This document shows, piece after piece, positions 1 to 42,721 of a stretch of DNA of 64,000 bases. Source of the DNA: Adiantum capillus-veneris (Eukaryota > Streptophyta > Polypodiopsida > Polypodiales > Pteridaceae); NCBI GenBank assembly GCA_014529385.2, contig CM043955.1, positions 135,666,108-135,730,107 of the forward strand, in the 5' to 3' direction. The notes under the pieces are model-generated. The model searched no databases. It was not told where the DNA came from and saw only the letters and a list, made by a program, of their open reading frames with translations. The number at the start of each line of letters is the position of its first letter. The first letter of the stretch is position 1. The position numbers and the translations under genes are program-made.

Positions 1-70
1 ATGAACATCAATCTTTGACCTAAATTTCAGATGTTTTAAGCTCCTTTTAAGCTCCTCTTCTTGTTGACAG

Positions 71-290
71 GAAATGCCTCATGTCACACTGAGGTGCTCT
101 GAACATGTTAATCCAGACGCAGGTGTAAGTACAGTGGCTGATCGAGCCAGATCCTTGGCAAAGTTCCACTGGTATGCTTTCATCAGGATGTTCTAGTTCT
201 TTGCCCAAGAGTTCTTCTTCGCAGCTTTCAATAGAAATATCACATGAGCTGCCAAATCACTTTGAAATATTGAGGTGTGTGAAATTACAG
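71..290 (+). other. upstream part of DONSON, exon structure unresolved
   Basis: A stop-free segment at 71-124 lies between a good acceptor (ttgttgacag) and a perfect donor (gtaagt), and a second at 225-274 follows ttcttcgcag. Their phases do not join cleanly to the exon at 291: the gap 275-290 is only 16 bp, too short for an intron, and the frame of 225-274 hits a stop near 313. One phase-compatible alternative joins 71-122 to a start at 302. I therefore leave the N-terminal exons open. The true start codon is not in the window. Confidence 0.35.
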
Positions 291-30167
<29,877 letters not shown>

Positions 30168-31279
30168 GTAACTTTTGGACAATGGAAAGTCTTTGCTGGT
30201 AAGGTAGCTGCCGTGTCTTGTTTATTTTCAGATTCGAATGAATCATAGAACGAAAATTTTGCATATTTGAACAAGGAGCATATATTGAAGACCGTTGCAA
30301 TTCATAAAGAGGATCTGCGACCACCATTTTGAGGATCAAACAGTCAGGGTTACACTGCTATCTTGTTGCTAACAGTAGCGTTGGTGAATCTCCATAAGGT
30401 ATAGTCCGGGGCCTTCCCATCTGATCCTCCTTGAATCCTGAAGGGCCAGAAAACTTTCTGATTAAGCTGTGGCCTCTCCAGCCTTATCTTTTCATTTTCT
30501 GGCAGATAAGTTATTTGTGTGGTAGTTTTCTTGAATTGAACTTTCAAGGAGTTCCTTGAGCTCCCAAATCATTTTTGGCATGTTAAAACATGCCTTACAA
30601 AACAAGGAGAAAGGCGTACAAATTTTTGAATCCAATTTCCCAATTTGTAAGTGGGTCCTGTCATAGAAGAGAAGAGCCTCATGACTTACTTTCAACTTTT
30701 TGTTTTAAAAAGATAGCTTTTAATTTGTAAATGGTCCCTTCACAGGACTTATTTTTCCAGCTTTTGTTTTAAAATGCTAACATGAGTCTTCACCTTGTTT
30801 TTATAGCAACATGTTGTCGAGCCACTCTTGATAAGAGGTAGAAAGTATTGGTGCATACATCTACCTTGTGTCAAGTCTGAAAAGCAATCATATGATCCGA
30901 AACCTATTCACCTGGGATAGTTGAGCGTATGGGCAGGGTCTTATCATGATTAGCTTGTGTAGCTGATGCTTTGGGAACGGTTTGATGTTGCTTAGCTTGT
31001 GTGCTGGGTTTGAGATGCGATGCTGAGTGTATCTTCCATTCATTGTGTCCCCGAGGAAAGCGTGTGTGACGTACTTGACTACGTGTGTGACGTACTTGTC
31101 TGACACAACATCTATCCAGATCTTTTTCTCTCTCTCTCTCTCTCAAGTGGCCTTCATATTACTTGCAAAATTAGTGAAAGCTAGTAGACATCATGGATAA
31201 ACTAGTTAACACACCGCTGAGATATAACATGAGCACAATCCCGTAGGGGGCAAACCACGAGTGATACATGGGACAAACC

Positions 31280-31313
<34 letters not shown>

Positions 31314-33345
31314 TGCAGATGAGGATGGATCTCCACCATATCTTCCCCCCTCCCCCTCCCTCCCTCTCTCTCCCTCTCCCTCTCCCTCTCCCTCTTTCAT
31401 TGTACTACACAATGTATTTTGTATTTTGTTTCAGTTCTTTTTGATTTCGGACATGGTATCGGGTTCACTACGTTGTAACGGTTTGGTCTCATAGGTCATT
31501 TTGGCCTTTTGAAGATTTTAATATATCATTTCATTTCATTCTCTCTCTTAGTAGTGTTTCTGTTTAGTTTGTTTTTAACTTTCTTTTTATCTAGACCTTG
31601 TATCAGATTCACCATGATGTAACTCTTTGGTCACATTGGCCTTTAGAAGATGTTAATGTAACATTCCATTTCTTGTCTCCAAAGAGTTGGTCTAATGGTA
31701 AGGCTTTGGCTTCCTAACTTACTCTGTTGGTCCTCCCTCTAGAGAGACCTTCTGCTCACCTAGTGTTCACGTTTTTATTGCTCTTGCCCTTGAACATTTG
31801 AGTGCATCCTTCTCGGGTGGGCCACCCGAGGAGGAGGTTCCTAGTTTGTTGTTGCGAGTTCTCTCCGTTGTTCCTAGTACATGTGGTGTATCAATCAGGT
31901 GGCCATGGTGATGCCTTCAAGTGGCTCTTGCCCAAGGAGGTTCCTAGCTTGGTGCTGTGAGTTCTCTCCGGCGTTCCTTGTACATGTGGTGCATCAACAA
32001 GGGATAAGCACCTCCCCTTGTGGGCCCTTTGGTGTGTTGTAAAATAAAAACCCATTGTTTGTGGAAGACTTGGACAGGTCTTTGAGGTCTCTTGGGATTG
32101 TTCCAAGCGTGGTAGATTGGTTGTGGGAGTTCTCATGAGTGCGTGTGAATGAGAAGAGGAAACTGAAATATCCTTTCTATCATCCAAGCAGTCTAGGCTA
32201 GCAAAGTGAGGTATAACAGAATCAAAGGTCGGAGTTCTGGGCTAGCTATAAGAAGCATAGAAATTTGAGCAATACTAAGCCTTTAAAGAGTTAATCCGTA
32301 AGTATTAGTTAAACCATCTAGTGTTGTGGAAGATATTGTGCTGAAAACTAAAAAACCTAGTGGCTTTGAAATTGTCGTGCATAGTTTGTAAACATGTAGT
32401 GTTGTCATAAACCAAAGTCCATGTAATTGACATTTAAGATATGCTCCATTGATGTTGACAAAAAGATTTGAAGCTACGCACAATTTAAGATTTTGAGTAA
32501 GTGGAATTAATGAAAAAATGTGCAAATTACCTAGGTAGGAAGGAGGGCCTCCCAATGTTGGAGTTTATAGCTAATGTTTCTCATGTGAAAAATGAGAAAT
32601 CAATTTGCAAGGTAAGCAAATTTCTTACTTGTAGTTTGCATGAGGACCAATACCAATTATCTCAGGTAATATTCATATTGAATATATGAGTGTACAATGA
32701 GATATTATAAATATACTTTATATATGATCCAATGCCTGAAAACTTCTATTTCAAAACATAATTCAGCAAAACCTATGAGATGATTTTTTACTAAGCATAA
32801 ATTATGCAAATATGTGGCATTAGTACAAAATATTAATTTGTTGGAAGCTTATGATATACATTCTTGAAAACATTACATGCAATTTTGAGATTTGAGATTC
32901 TTTTTAATATGCATATACCTTTTTATTTGAAAACTACAAAAAAAAGGACACTCAAGTCTCTTGTTTTTGTCTAAAATCAATGTTAAAAACACCAAGATGA
33001 CCAATAGGTTTTCCATCCTTAAAATAAGGACACCCCTTGAAATGAATGTTCACCAAAAGTCAACCTTTAATGTATCTTCTACTAACGAAAATTTCAATCT
33101 CCCAAAAAGATCATGAAGAAAGCAGCAAATTTTTTGCATTTTTTTATAAAAATTACTAAAAGCTTCAAATCTTGTGTCAAAAAATAGGATTTTAAAATTT
33201 TTCTTTTTATCCTTGGAAAAAAAAGGTTTTTCGTGAATACTAGGACTTAGTGTTCCACCTCATCGATGCTGGTGATACTAACTTTGAGATTGTTGAGGAT
33301 TGTAACCATGGGAAGAGGCTTTTATAATGGTTTACATTATAGATA
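30168..33345. other. 3' flank of DONSON and intergenic DNA
   Basis: No cellular gene could be supported. Minus-strand frames at 30350-30695 lack start or splice context. CT tracts occur at about 31127-31144 and 31281-31308, followed by a CCCT-rich block. Two family A tails lie at 31440-31670. The rest (31700-33345) is AT-rich and unassigned. Confidence 0.5.
31440..31670 (+). repeat. repeat tail family A, copies 5 and 6
   Basis: Copy 5 (31440-31545) has ggtctcataggtcattttgg and gaagattttaatatatcatt. Copy 6 (31595-31670) is shorter, with accttgtatcagattcacca and ggcctttagaagatgttaat. Confidence 0.65.
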
Positions 33346-33350
33346 AGAAT

Positions 33351-34942
33351 TGTAATGGAATTGGCCTATTAACTTGAGAGTAGCGGAAATTAATGAAAGG
33401 ACTTTTGAGAAATTACTTTGTAAGCATCGCGGGTGAACATAATTGAAGATAACAACATAGACATAGCAATTAGTTAACTTGGCATGAACAATACTTTTGC
33501 AAGAGAGAGAATTTAGAGAACATGACAACAGTTGAGGACCGGATTTATGTGGAGCTGGTCCTCCCTCCAATAGGCATTTATATTATGATTTCTCCCATTA
33601 AGAGAGACTTATTACAATACAATCTTTGTGTTCCTTATGACCTAGGTGATGCAATGAAGATGGAAAGCTTCATGCATCACAAGTATAACATAAACTTTGT
33701 AGAAAGCATTAACTATCCCAAGCCTCAGTCTCAAGACCTCTTACACCTTCGAAGGTGGAGAGAGCTAGCAGGGAATGATGGTAGGGAAGAGGAAGAAGAA
33801 ACATTTCATAGTAGAAAGAATTAGTTCCTCACTTATCATCACTCTTCTCGCTAGGATACATAATAGCATAGTAATGAAGATGGAGAAGATGGCAAGCTTA
33901 AGCATTGAAGCATGGCTCTTGGTTGGATTTGCACTCCATAGCCAAAAGTGTTGGTGTAGGCTCTCAACCTCTTCTTGCTTGGAGAAGGAGAGGGAGCTCT
34001 TGCACTTTTCACAATGCACCATGAGAGTGTGTGTGAGTGTGTGTGGGAGAGTATACCCCCTAAGCAACCCCCTAGCTTGCTTTGGTCAAATCCCCCCCCT
34101 TGTAGCTCATGCTTGAAGCTCATTGGACCCCTCCAATCATAAGCAGGAGTCATACCAAGCAACAAGGGTAGCCTCGGGACAAGTGTCCCCCTTTTCCCTT
34201 TGAGAGAGAGGACTTGATAAATGCAAAATCAATTAATTAAATCTTCTAAATTATCATTGGACTTCTTGGGTGGCCAACCAATAGGCTTCAGGCACACCAT
34301 GAGGATAACATGAGGAGGAACTTGACAAGTGTCCCTTTTGCTTTCTTTGTACCAAGCATGCCTTGTGTGAGTGTGTGGGTGTTCTCTCTCATCCCCCCTC
34401 TTGTAGGACTCGCTCCCTCCTTGTAAAGATTGAATCTTGACTTTTTGACACCTCAAGCCCCTCAAGCTTGGCCCTTAAACACTTCAAGCTTGGGCTGGGT
34501 TTCCACCTCAAGTACAACCCTAGCATCTCAAGCATGAAAAACATCTCAATCATCAAGCACCTCAAGCATCTCAAGCACCTCAGTCATGAGGCACCTGAAG
34601 CACCTTAGTCATCAAGCACGAAAAGCACCTCAAGCACCTCAAGCTTGGGTCGGGTTCCCACCTCAAGCTCAGTCCTAGTTTACCTAAGGTCAAAGGACTT
34701 TTACACTCATTATTGAAGGTCTTCAATGAAGCTAACCCTATGGTCTTATGCTCCATTGGTTAGCCTTGATATTTGATAGACCATCTCTCATTTGGGCCCC
34801 TTTAGCATTGGCCCCATGTTGAGATAGATCTATAAGCACATGTCTATATCTTAACCCTTGTTCCCGTTTATTCTTCCACATTAAATGATCAGTTTAATAT
34901 GAGAAAATCATTTGGGTTGGTTAGATATTAGATTTTGTGACA
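33351..34942 (-). repeat. 3' LTR of the outer chromovirus
   Basis: It pairs with 49532-51110. The two differ by scattered substitutions and small indels, clearly more than the LTR pair of the nested element, so this insertion is older. Confidence 0.92.
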
Positions 34943-35300
34943 TTACCTCTCTCTTGAAATCATAGTCGTCCTCGACTATGAGGTAAAAAGATAAAGCCTT
35001 AGTCATTAGTCAATCTTACTTAGCGGGTGGAGGATCCCTTTTTACCTTACGACATCTTTTCAAGATGGATGACCAATCCATTTGGTGCTTGGGAGATATA
35101 GCTGCCGCAAGCATGTCTGCTCTTTTGTCCATTTCATCCTCCCAAAGTAGAGTGAAAAATTCTACTTGATGTTTGAGAGACGTCGTCATCACAAACATGA
35201 TTCAAAGCATGCATACTATTTAAGTTTGTGCACAATAAAAAAAAGAACTAGTCTTATAAGACAAAAACATGGGTCATTTAAAAGAAATTTGTACATTTGC

Positions 35301-36747
35301 TTACTCTAATGTAGCATTGCAAGCATTGACAAGGTCAAGGTTCATACTACCCTTAAGCTGTATTCCTTGCATCCATTTAGCATCTTCAAAAGGATAATTT
35401 TTGAACTTAATAAGATACCATCGGATAATCTTACCACCTCTTAGTACCTTGTCTTCATGCCGAAGGATAGCTTCTGGTTGTAGCACCTCTTCTTGGTCTT
35501 CAATTTCGGAAGGGTCTTCAATAATTGGTTCACTTGGTGGCTCTCCTTTGTAGAGCTTAAGTAGGATCACATGAAAAACATTGTGTATGAGCCCATGGTT
35601 GGGCAAATTGAGTTGGTAGGCCGTCTCATTGATAGGTTTCAAAATTTGGAAAGGACTATAGTATCTTTTTGCTAGCTTAGCATAATACTTTTGATGGCCT
35701 GTAGGATTTTTGCCCGTGGTTTGCCTCAATCGAGCCTTGGGAAACTTAAGCAAGACCCAATGATTTTCTTTGAACGTTAAGGCCCTTCTGTGCTTGTCAG
35801 CAACAACTTTTTGCCTTTTTTAAGAGATGGATATAGCCTCCTTAACCTTTTGAAAAGATTCTTGTAGGTCACGACTATACTCATCGACGGCGAAGATCTT
35901 CCCATGTTCTTTGAGTAGCAAGGGAGTTTTAGGTCTTCCCTTAATGATCTCAAAAGGTGCTTTTCCCGTGGAAGTATGTACAATATTATTATAGACATAC
36001 TCTACAAGAGGTAAGTAATTTTCCCATTGTGAGCATTGATCTACTTCGGTAACATAGGTGTTGAGTAGATTGAGTATCGTAAGATTGGCAATCTCACTTT
36101 GGCCATCTGTTTGTGGGTGATAGTCCGAAGAGAAATTCAATCTTGTTCCTAGATTTTCAAAGAGACCTTTCCAAAAATTACTTGTCATTCTAGGATCTCT
36201 ATCTGACACGATGGATGTTGGTAATCCATGGTGTTTGAAAATTTGTGATACCAAGAGAGTTGCCATTTGGTGTGACTTAATAGTCTTTTTGACAGGAATA
36301 AAGTGTGCTTGCTTGCTAAACATGTCCATATTCTTGTATTCCTATGGATAGACTTGGGTAATTTAAAGATGAAATCCATGGATATACTCTCCCATGGTGA
36401 ATTTGGGATAGGCAATGGCTGGAGTAATCCAGGTTGCTTCCCTCTATCATACTTGGTCTTTTGGCATACTACACATTTTGAAACATACTCTTGTATGTCC
36501 ACTTTCATGTTAGTCCAATAGAAATATGTCTTCACTCCTTGAAGAGTAGGTTGAATACCTCTATGTCCCACATAGGAAGGAACATAGGATTCATACATAA
36601 CTTTCTCACGAAGGGAATGTGTAACACATAGCCATTGCCGTGGAGAAGATAATCATCCTGCAAGGTGAATGGTTCCTCTTTATTTCCCAAAGCAAGGGCT
36701 GACATTATGTCTCTAAAGTCAGGGTCAGTAGCATACTCATCTATCAT
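35301..36747 (-). pseudogene. pol: integrase and chromodomain, outer chromovirus
   Basis: Broken frames cover the zinc-binding part (GHRGIQPTL, CVVCQKTK), the catalytic core (SMDFIFKLPKS, SDRDPRMTSNFWKGL, SSDYHPQTDGQSEI) and the GPF/Y-like block (KRYYSPFQILKPINETAYQL). The C-terminal chromodomain-like EDKVLRGGKIIRWYLIKFKN, then YPFEDAKWMQG, places it among chromoviruses. Confidence 0.88.
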
Positions 36748-36945
36748 TTAAGATAGATCATTGTGAGTAGCTATAGACACCGTATTAACTTTTGGTCGTC
36801 ATGAAAGTGCATCGGCCACTTGATTGTGCTTATCAGCAATGTGAGCAATATGGAAATTAAATTGCGGAAGAAAATTTATCCACCTCATTTGTTTGTCGGA
36901 AAGCTTGGTTTGCGTCATGAAATACTTGAGACTTTGCCGGTCGAT

Positions 36946-38111
36946 TTATAGAATAAACGGAGTCCCCAATAGGTAGTGCTTCCATGTGTCTAGGGCATGT
37001 AGAATAGCTAAAAGCTCTTTCTCATAAATGCCCAAGACTCGTTCATCCGTATTGAGCCTTCGGCTCTCATATGCTATGGCATGCCCTTCTTGAAGCAAAA
37101 CTTCTCCAAGGCAATCACCACAAGCATCACAGTGGACCTCAAATGGCTTTGAGAGATCCGAAAGCATGAGGACTGGTTGGTAGGTAATCTTCTCCTTGAG
37201 CTTATCAAAAGAATTTTGCTCCTTAGCAGTCCATACATACTTAACATTCTTCTTAGTTAAGTCAAGTAGTGGTCCCGCTATTTGAGAGAATTTTGCTATG
37301 AAGTGTCTATAGTATGTGCACATACCAATAAAGCTTCTTAGCTCATGTAGATTCCTTGGATTAGGCCATGCTTTTTTTACGTCCAACTTTGATGGATCCA
37401 TACAGATACCATCTTGAGAGGTAATATAACGTAGGTATTGAATCTCTTGAAGGAAAAATTCGCTTTTCTTTTGGCTGAGAAAAAGCTTGTTCTCCCTCAA
37501 TGCTTGAAAAATCACTTGGAGATGTTGCTTGTGTTCCTCCAAAGACTTGAGGTAGATGATGATATCATCAAAGACCACTCCAGTGCATTTGTTATAAAGT
37601 CTAAAAATATTCTCCATTAAACGATTGAACGTAGCTGGTGCATTAGTCAAGCCAAAAGACATGACTAGTTATTCATAAAGACCAAACATTGTGTGAAACG
37701 CGGTCTTTAGGATATCTTCATCCACTATCCTTATTTGATGATCGCCACTTATAAGGTCAATCCTACTGAAGTAGGTAGAGCCTTGTAGCTTATCAACAGA
37801 TCTTCTACCCGAGGCACAAAAAATCTGTTTTTGATAGCGATATGGTTTAGTGCTCGATAGTCCACACATATACGATATGTACCATCTTTCTTTTGCACTA
37901 AAATGACTGGAGAACAAAAGGGAGAGGAACTAAGCCTCATTATCTCTTTGTCTACCAATTCCTGTACTTGCCTCATGATCTCCTCTTGTTGAGCTTGAGA
38001 GACTTGATAAGGAGGCTTGTTAGGTGGTGAGCTTCCTGGAAGGAGCTCAATGCGATGGTCTTCATCCCCTTGTTTTGGAGGTAAGTCCATAGGGATATCA
38101 ACAATGAACAC
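36946..38111 (-). pseudogene. pol: reverse transcriptase and RNase H, outer chromovirus
   Basis: Broken frames give SSPFCSPVILVQKKDGTYRI, CVDYRALNHIAIKNRFFVPR, then MSFGLTNAPATFNRLMENIF, VVFDDIIIY (the catalytic YxDD region, here FDD), LRSFIGMCTYYRHF and the RNase H start FEVHCDACGDCLGEVLLQEG. Frameshifts lie near 37750 and 37665 and a stop at about 36945. The enzyme would copy element RNA to cDNA; this copy is dead. Confidence 0.88.
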
Positions 38112-38176
38112 ATCTTGGAATCATTTTAAAAAATTAGACAAGTCTAATTCTTCTTGATTCCTACCATTACATTTGA

Positions 38177-38791
38177 TCAAACATTAGGATCTTTTAGAGA
38201 CTCTTTGACAAAAATCATGTACGCAGAAACTAAGCTCTTCATTGATTTATCAAAAGCAGGAGGATTTACAAGTGGAATAGTGCAACCACGCTCACTAGCA
38301 TCTATATACATGTTTTTTCCCATGTAGGTGAAGGAGATTCTCCTTTCAGGAAACTTCATATTGGTAGCCATGCGATCAAACCATGGGGCCCCTAGGATAG
38401 CATCCTCATGTTGGAGAGGAGAGATGAAAAAGTCTTCTTTGTCGACATAGCTTTCGACATGAAGCCTCAACTTCCCAATCAAGTGAGTAACGGAGGTTTG
38501 CTGTCCCTTGAAAGCTGTGTCAGCCATTACCATATCTCCCATCTCAAAAGCTTGAACGTCCAACTTGGCGGTAAACTCTGTTGGTATGAAGTTGTGAGTA
38601 GAGCCAAGGTCAAACAAGATGAAGGCATCATGCTCTCTTACCTTTCCCCAAGCATAGGAAAGTGATGATTCTTTGCAATGAACATCCTCTTTTGGAGCTT
38701 CAATGATGGTGGAAGCCCCAGGAGTCTCATTGCGAACATTCTTCTTGGGGCAAGAACGATAGCCATGTCCTTGCTCCCCACACTTGAAACA
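38177..38791 (-). pseudogene. pol: zinc knuckle and protease, outer chromovirus
   Basis: The frame resumes with CFKCGEQGHGYRSCP, the CCHC knuckle, only a few bases from the insertion point. It continues to the retropepsin-like FDLGSTHNFIPTEF, where DLG replaces the usual DSG/DTG, and to VILGAPWFDRMATN-type sequence. The nested element has the same DLG variant, so the change may be ancestral to the family. Confidence 0.85.
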
Positions 38792-40368
38792 TGTCATAAT
38801 AATCAATATCTAATTCTCTTAAATGATTTTCTCATGTTAAACTGATCATTTAATATGGGGAAGTGCCAGGGAAGAAAAAGCTAGAATATTGATTAAGCTA
38901 GCAGACCGGCCACAGTAGGGATCCAAAGGAGGGAAAATAGGGATCCAAAGGGGGGGCCATCTGCAAAAGAGCCATGTGCAACAATGGGCTTAAAAGACCC
39001 TAAGGTTCAGCCCATTAAGACTTCCAAAATGCTAAGGTTCCAAAATTCAAAGGTTGTGTCCAAAGGTCAACCTTAAGGGAATTGGATGCTTTGTGTGTGT
39101 ACAAAAAAGTCTTTGCAATCCCTACTTAGGAGGGGGCGAGCCTTGCATGTAGGGGATGAGAGAGAAATCCACACACACACACAAGCTCCTTTACACAAAG
39201 GGAATGAGGGACACATGTCAGCTCCCTAGGCCAGATGCCCACAAGGTGTACCCAATTCCTATTGGATGGCCTTGGAGGTGGACCAAGGAGAATTAGGCTA
39301 GAGTAAATTTAGTTTAATTAATTTAAAAACACTTAATAAAAGAACCAATGAGAATTAAGTCCTCTAGAAGACTATTGGACAGTCTCCCAAGGGGTCCAAT
39401 GAGCATTCAACAGCCCAATGGCTTGCCTGATTCCTATTGGCCAGGAGGCAAAGGGGTCCAATGAGAGTTTAGTTGAATTATTAAATTACCTAAAGCTCTC
39501 ACAAAAGGGGAAAGGGGGACACATGTCAGAAGGCTATCACTTATGCTGCTTAATAGTCATTGGCTAGCCCTGGGGAGGTCCAATGGGAGGATAGCAAGAG
39601 CAATTAGCAAGAGGGCTCGCCCAAGAGAGAGAGGGGGCTGATTTTTGCAAGGCATTATCACACACACACATTCTCACACAGTCTAGGTGAGAAGCAAGAA
39701 AAAGACTATCTCTTCCCAAGCTTTAATGGAGAGCTCATCACCTGCTCCAAGCTTGTGAGATAGAAGCATACATCGACACACTCTTGGCATGTGGATGCAA
39801 ATCCAACCAAGAGCCAAGCTTCAATGCATGCTCATCTCCTCTATCATGCTAATTACTAAGCTAAGCTATGCTAATATGAGTGATTATGTGAGGAGATGTA
39901 CATCTTTCTCGTAAGATACTCCTTCTTCCTCTCAATCTACTCTCATACCCTGCTAGCTCTCACCATCTTCGAAGGTGTGTGAGGTCTTGGGTCTGAGACC
40001 GGGGATAATTGATGTTGTGTTTGCTAAGTGTTTTGCTTAGTGCATGAAGCTTTCATCTTCATTGCACTAGCTAGTCTTGAAGGAACACAAAGAATTGTAT
40101 TGTACAATGTCTCTCTTGATGGGAGAAACCTTAATACAAAGCCTTTTGGAGGGGGGACCGGCTCCATGCAAATCTGGTCCTCAACTATTGTCAATATCTT
40201 AATTTCTCTCTCTTTTGAAAGTATTGTTCATGCTATCTAACTAGGTGTTATGCTTTTTGTTGCTCTCTCCACCCAAGCACTCTTGTAATTCTCATTAGGA
40301 ATCTATTCTAATAATGCCCACTATGTTCATGCTAATTTCCGCTACACACAAGTTTTTAGGCCATTAAA
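38792..40368 (+). repeat. 5' LTR of the nested chromovirus
   Basis: It starts TGTCATAATAATCAATATC. Its 3' end reads ccattaaa directly followed by the PBS. Compared with the 3' LTR and the solo LTR, the terminal tgttaca is missing, an apparent 7-bp deletion after insertion. Confidence 0.92.
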
Positions 40369-40380
40369 TGGTATCAGAGC
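40369..40380 (+). promoter_or_regulatory. primer-binding site (tRNA-iMet)
   Basis: tggtatcagagc sits at the exact inner edge of the 5' LTR. Confidence 0.88.
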
Positions 40381-40784
40381 ACAAGATTTCTCTTTTCTTG
40401 CTCAAGAAGGGAGGTCCTCAAGCTAGCTATAAATGGTTGGTATTATTAATTGCCTGTGAGTAAGTAGAATAGGGATTTTTCAGCCTTGCAGTGCGCCTGC
40501 CTTTGTGCAGTTAATGGGGCATCACTGTCGAGAGCTATGGTCTTAATAGTGGAGTCCTACGGGGCTTGCCTACGGCTTAACCACTATTGAGCTATTAGAA
40601 GCTTGACAGGAGCCGGTGCTGTTTTGGTGTTGAAAGACCCTCTCTTCTATTCCTTGCAATTAATGGTATTCGAGCCACGGGTACAGTAGCTTGAGTGCTT
40701 TTTCTAAAGGGGTAAAGAGGAGTAGCAACTAGGGCTTGAAGTGCCAAAGTACACCTAAAAAGTTTACACCTAAAAGTTGTTAGA

Positions 40785-42655
40785 ATGGCTGACAATAGTA
40801 AAGAGAGTGAAATCAATGTTGATAACTTTGATTTTGCTAATGAGCAAGGTACTAATGATGCTTGTTAACTATCTTGTTTCTAGGCTTCAACAAGCCATGG
40901 GCAATCCATCTCTCCAAAGTGAAGTGCCATGGCAGCTCCGTGCTCACGGGATTCTCCAAGCTGACCTCCATGACGAGAGAACACCTAGGAAGCCTCCTTG
41001 TTAGACTTCCAAAAGAGGTCTCTCTCCGATTCGGGATAAAGAAGAGAATCCATACGAAGGGCTCAAGAATTTACTTCTTGATGATGCATCTCCTTCCCAA
41101 AGGAGAACTCAAGAGCCTCCACCGAAGGAACGAGAAAGAAGTTAGTCTCCCGCCACCTCGGTGGAGATGGCTCCACGAAGACGGCGGGCTAAACGCTCTC
41201 CATCACCACCAAAGCGGAGAAGACCATCGCACCCTTCTCCACACCATAATTCAAAGAGGGATGATAAAAAGCAAGAGAAGAAAAAGGCGAGAAAGAGGAC
41301 ACCCTCTTCTCCATCTTCTTCATCCTCTTCCTCTTATGAAAGTGATGGTGAAGACGACGAAGATCAAGACAAGAAAAAGGCGAGAAAGAGGTCACCCTCT
41401 TCTCCACCTTCTTCAAATTCTTCACCTTCTGAAGAAAGTGATGGTGCAACTTTTGAACCATAAAAAAGAAGAGGCCATCGGAAATCCTATGCCGCATGGA
41501 AGAGGTCGTCCAAGCTGAAGAAGTTCAAAGAGGGAGGGAAGAGCATCTCTTTCCTTACCTATGATGGCACCTTTGGTGCTACGAACAAAGTCTTGGCCTT
41601 TATCCAGCAATTTGATGCGGCGTTTGGAGATGAGAGCTTCACGGAGTCCTCTAAGCTACGCCATGTAGCTATACAGTTTCAAAAGTTGGCCAGGCAATGG
41701 TGGTCTAGCCTACGAGCCAATGGTGAAGTTCTACGAACATGGAAAGCTTTAAGAGCTTCCATTATGAAGCAGTTTTTGGCCACCGATGCCAAAGACAAAG
41801 TACTCACCGAATGGCGAAGCTTAAAGCTCTCTCCCTATGAATCCATCCACAAATATGTAGACAATTTTTGGGACTTACAACTCAAATCCATTGTCTTCAA
41901 AAAGTTGGGTTTTGGAGAGCAAAAGCAATAATTTTGTGCGGGCTTAAATGGCAGAGTATGTCAACTCCCAAAGGCCACGTACCATATCGGCGGTAATACA
42001 CCATACTATGGTGGCCTCTCGAATCAATTTCCAAACGGGGGCTAAAAGAAATAATAAGCCCACGGAAAACAAGGGTTCCAACGAGCCTAAGGGGAAGGAC
42101 AATGTCCAAAAGTCTCCTAAGGGAAACTCCAACAAAGCTAAAGAGAAGGGAGTTTACAAAGGTAAAAACAAACTCTCTCCTGAAGAGCTTGAGCGTTATC
42201 ACAAGGATAACCGGTGTTTCAAGTGCGGCGAACAAGGGCATGCGTACCGCGCTTGTCCCCAAACGAACAACCGCCAAGATCCTCCTAGAGCTTCCTCGGT
42301 TGAAATCCAAGAGGAGAAGACTCACCAAACTCACCACAAAGGATCTCCTCTATGCCATGCTTGGGGAAAGGTAAGAGAACATGATGCTTTTATTCTCTTT
42401 GACCTTGGGTCTACTCACAATTTTATATCTATAGAGTTGGCCACCAAGCTAGGCATACAAGCTTACGAGATGGGAGATGTCCTACCCGCAGACAGTGCCT
42501 TCAAGGGGCAAGAAGCTTCAGTCACTCCCTTAATCGGGAAATTGAGGCTTCATGTCCAAGGCTATGTGGAAAAAGAGGACTTCTTTATCTCTCCTCTCAA
42601 GCATGAGGATGTAATCCTAGGGGCACCATGGTTTGACCGCCTGGCTGCCAATGTT
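40785..42655 (+). pseudogene. gag: gag and protease of nested chromovirus
   Basis: The start is MADNSKESEINVDNFDFA (40785), with an early shift near 40866. A Ser/Arg/Lys-rich segment follows (41161-41463: KRSPSPPKRRRPSHPSP, then KKARKRSPSSP twice). The gag core comes next (41530-41930: FLTYDGTFGATNKVLAFIQQ, LARQWWSSLRANGE) with a stop at 41929. After a shift come the zinc knuckle CFKCGEQGHAYRACP (about 42215) and the protease-like FDLGSTHNFISIEL. A TAA at about 42656 ends the frame where the outer element continues. Confidence 0.88.
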
Positions 42656-42721
42656 TAATTTCCTGAAAGGAGAATCTCCTTTAAGTTCAGGGAAAAAGAC
42701 ATTCATATAGATGCTAAGGAA

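Noticed and set aside
225-290. Exon reading SIEISHELPNHFEILRCVKL, which at first recalled CDT1
   Set aside because: It is too short, its phase does not join the next exon, and no CDT1 domain follows.
30350-30695. Two minus ORFs (ERPQLNQKVFWPFRIQGG and others) as a convergent neighbour gene
   Set aside because: No family motif, splice context or continuation could be found.
41161-41463. A cellular SR splicing factor
   Set aside because: The stretch lies in frame between gag parts of a chromovirus and has no RNA-recognition motif.
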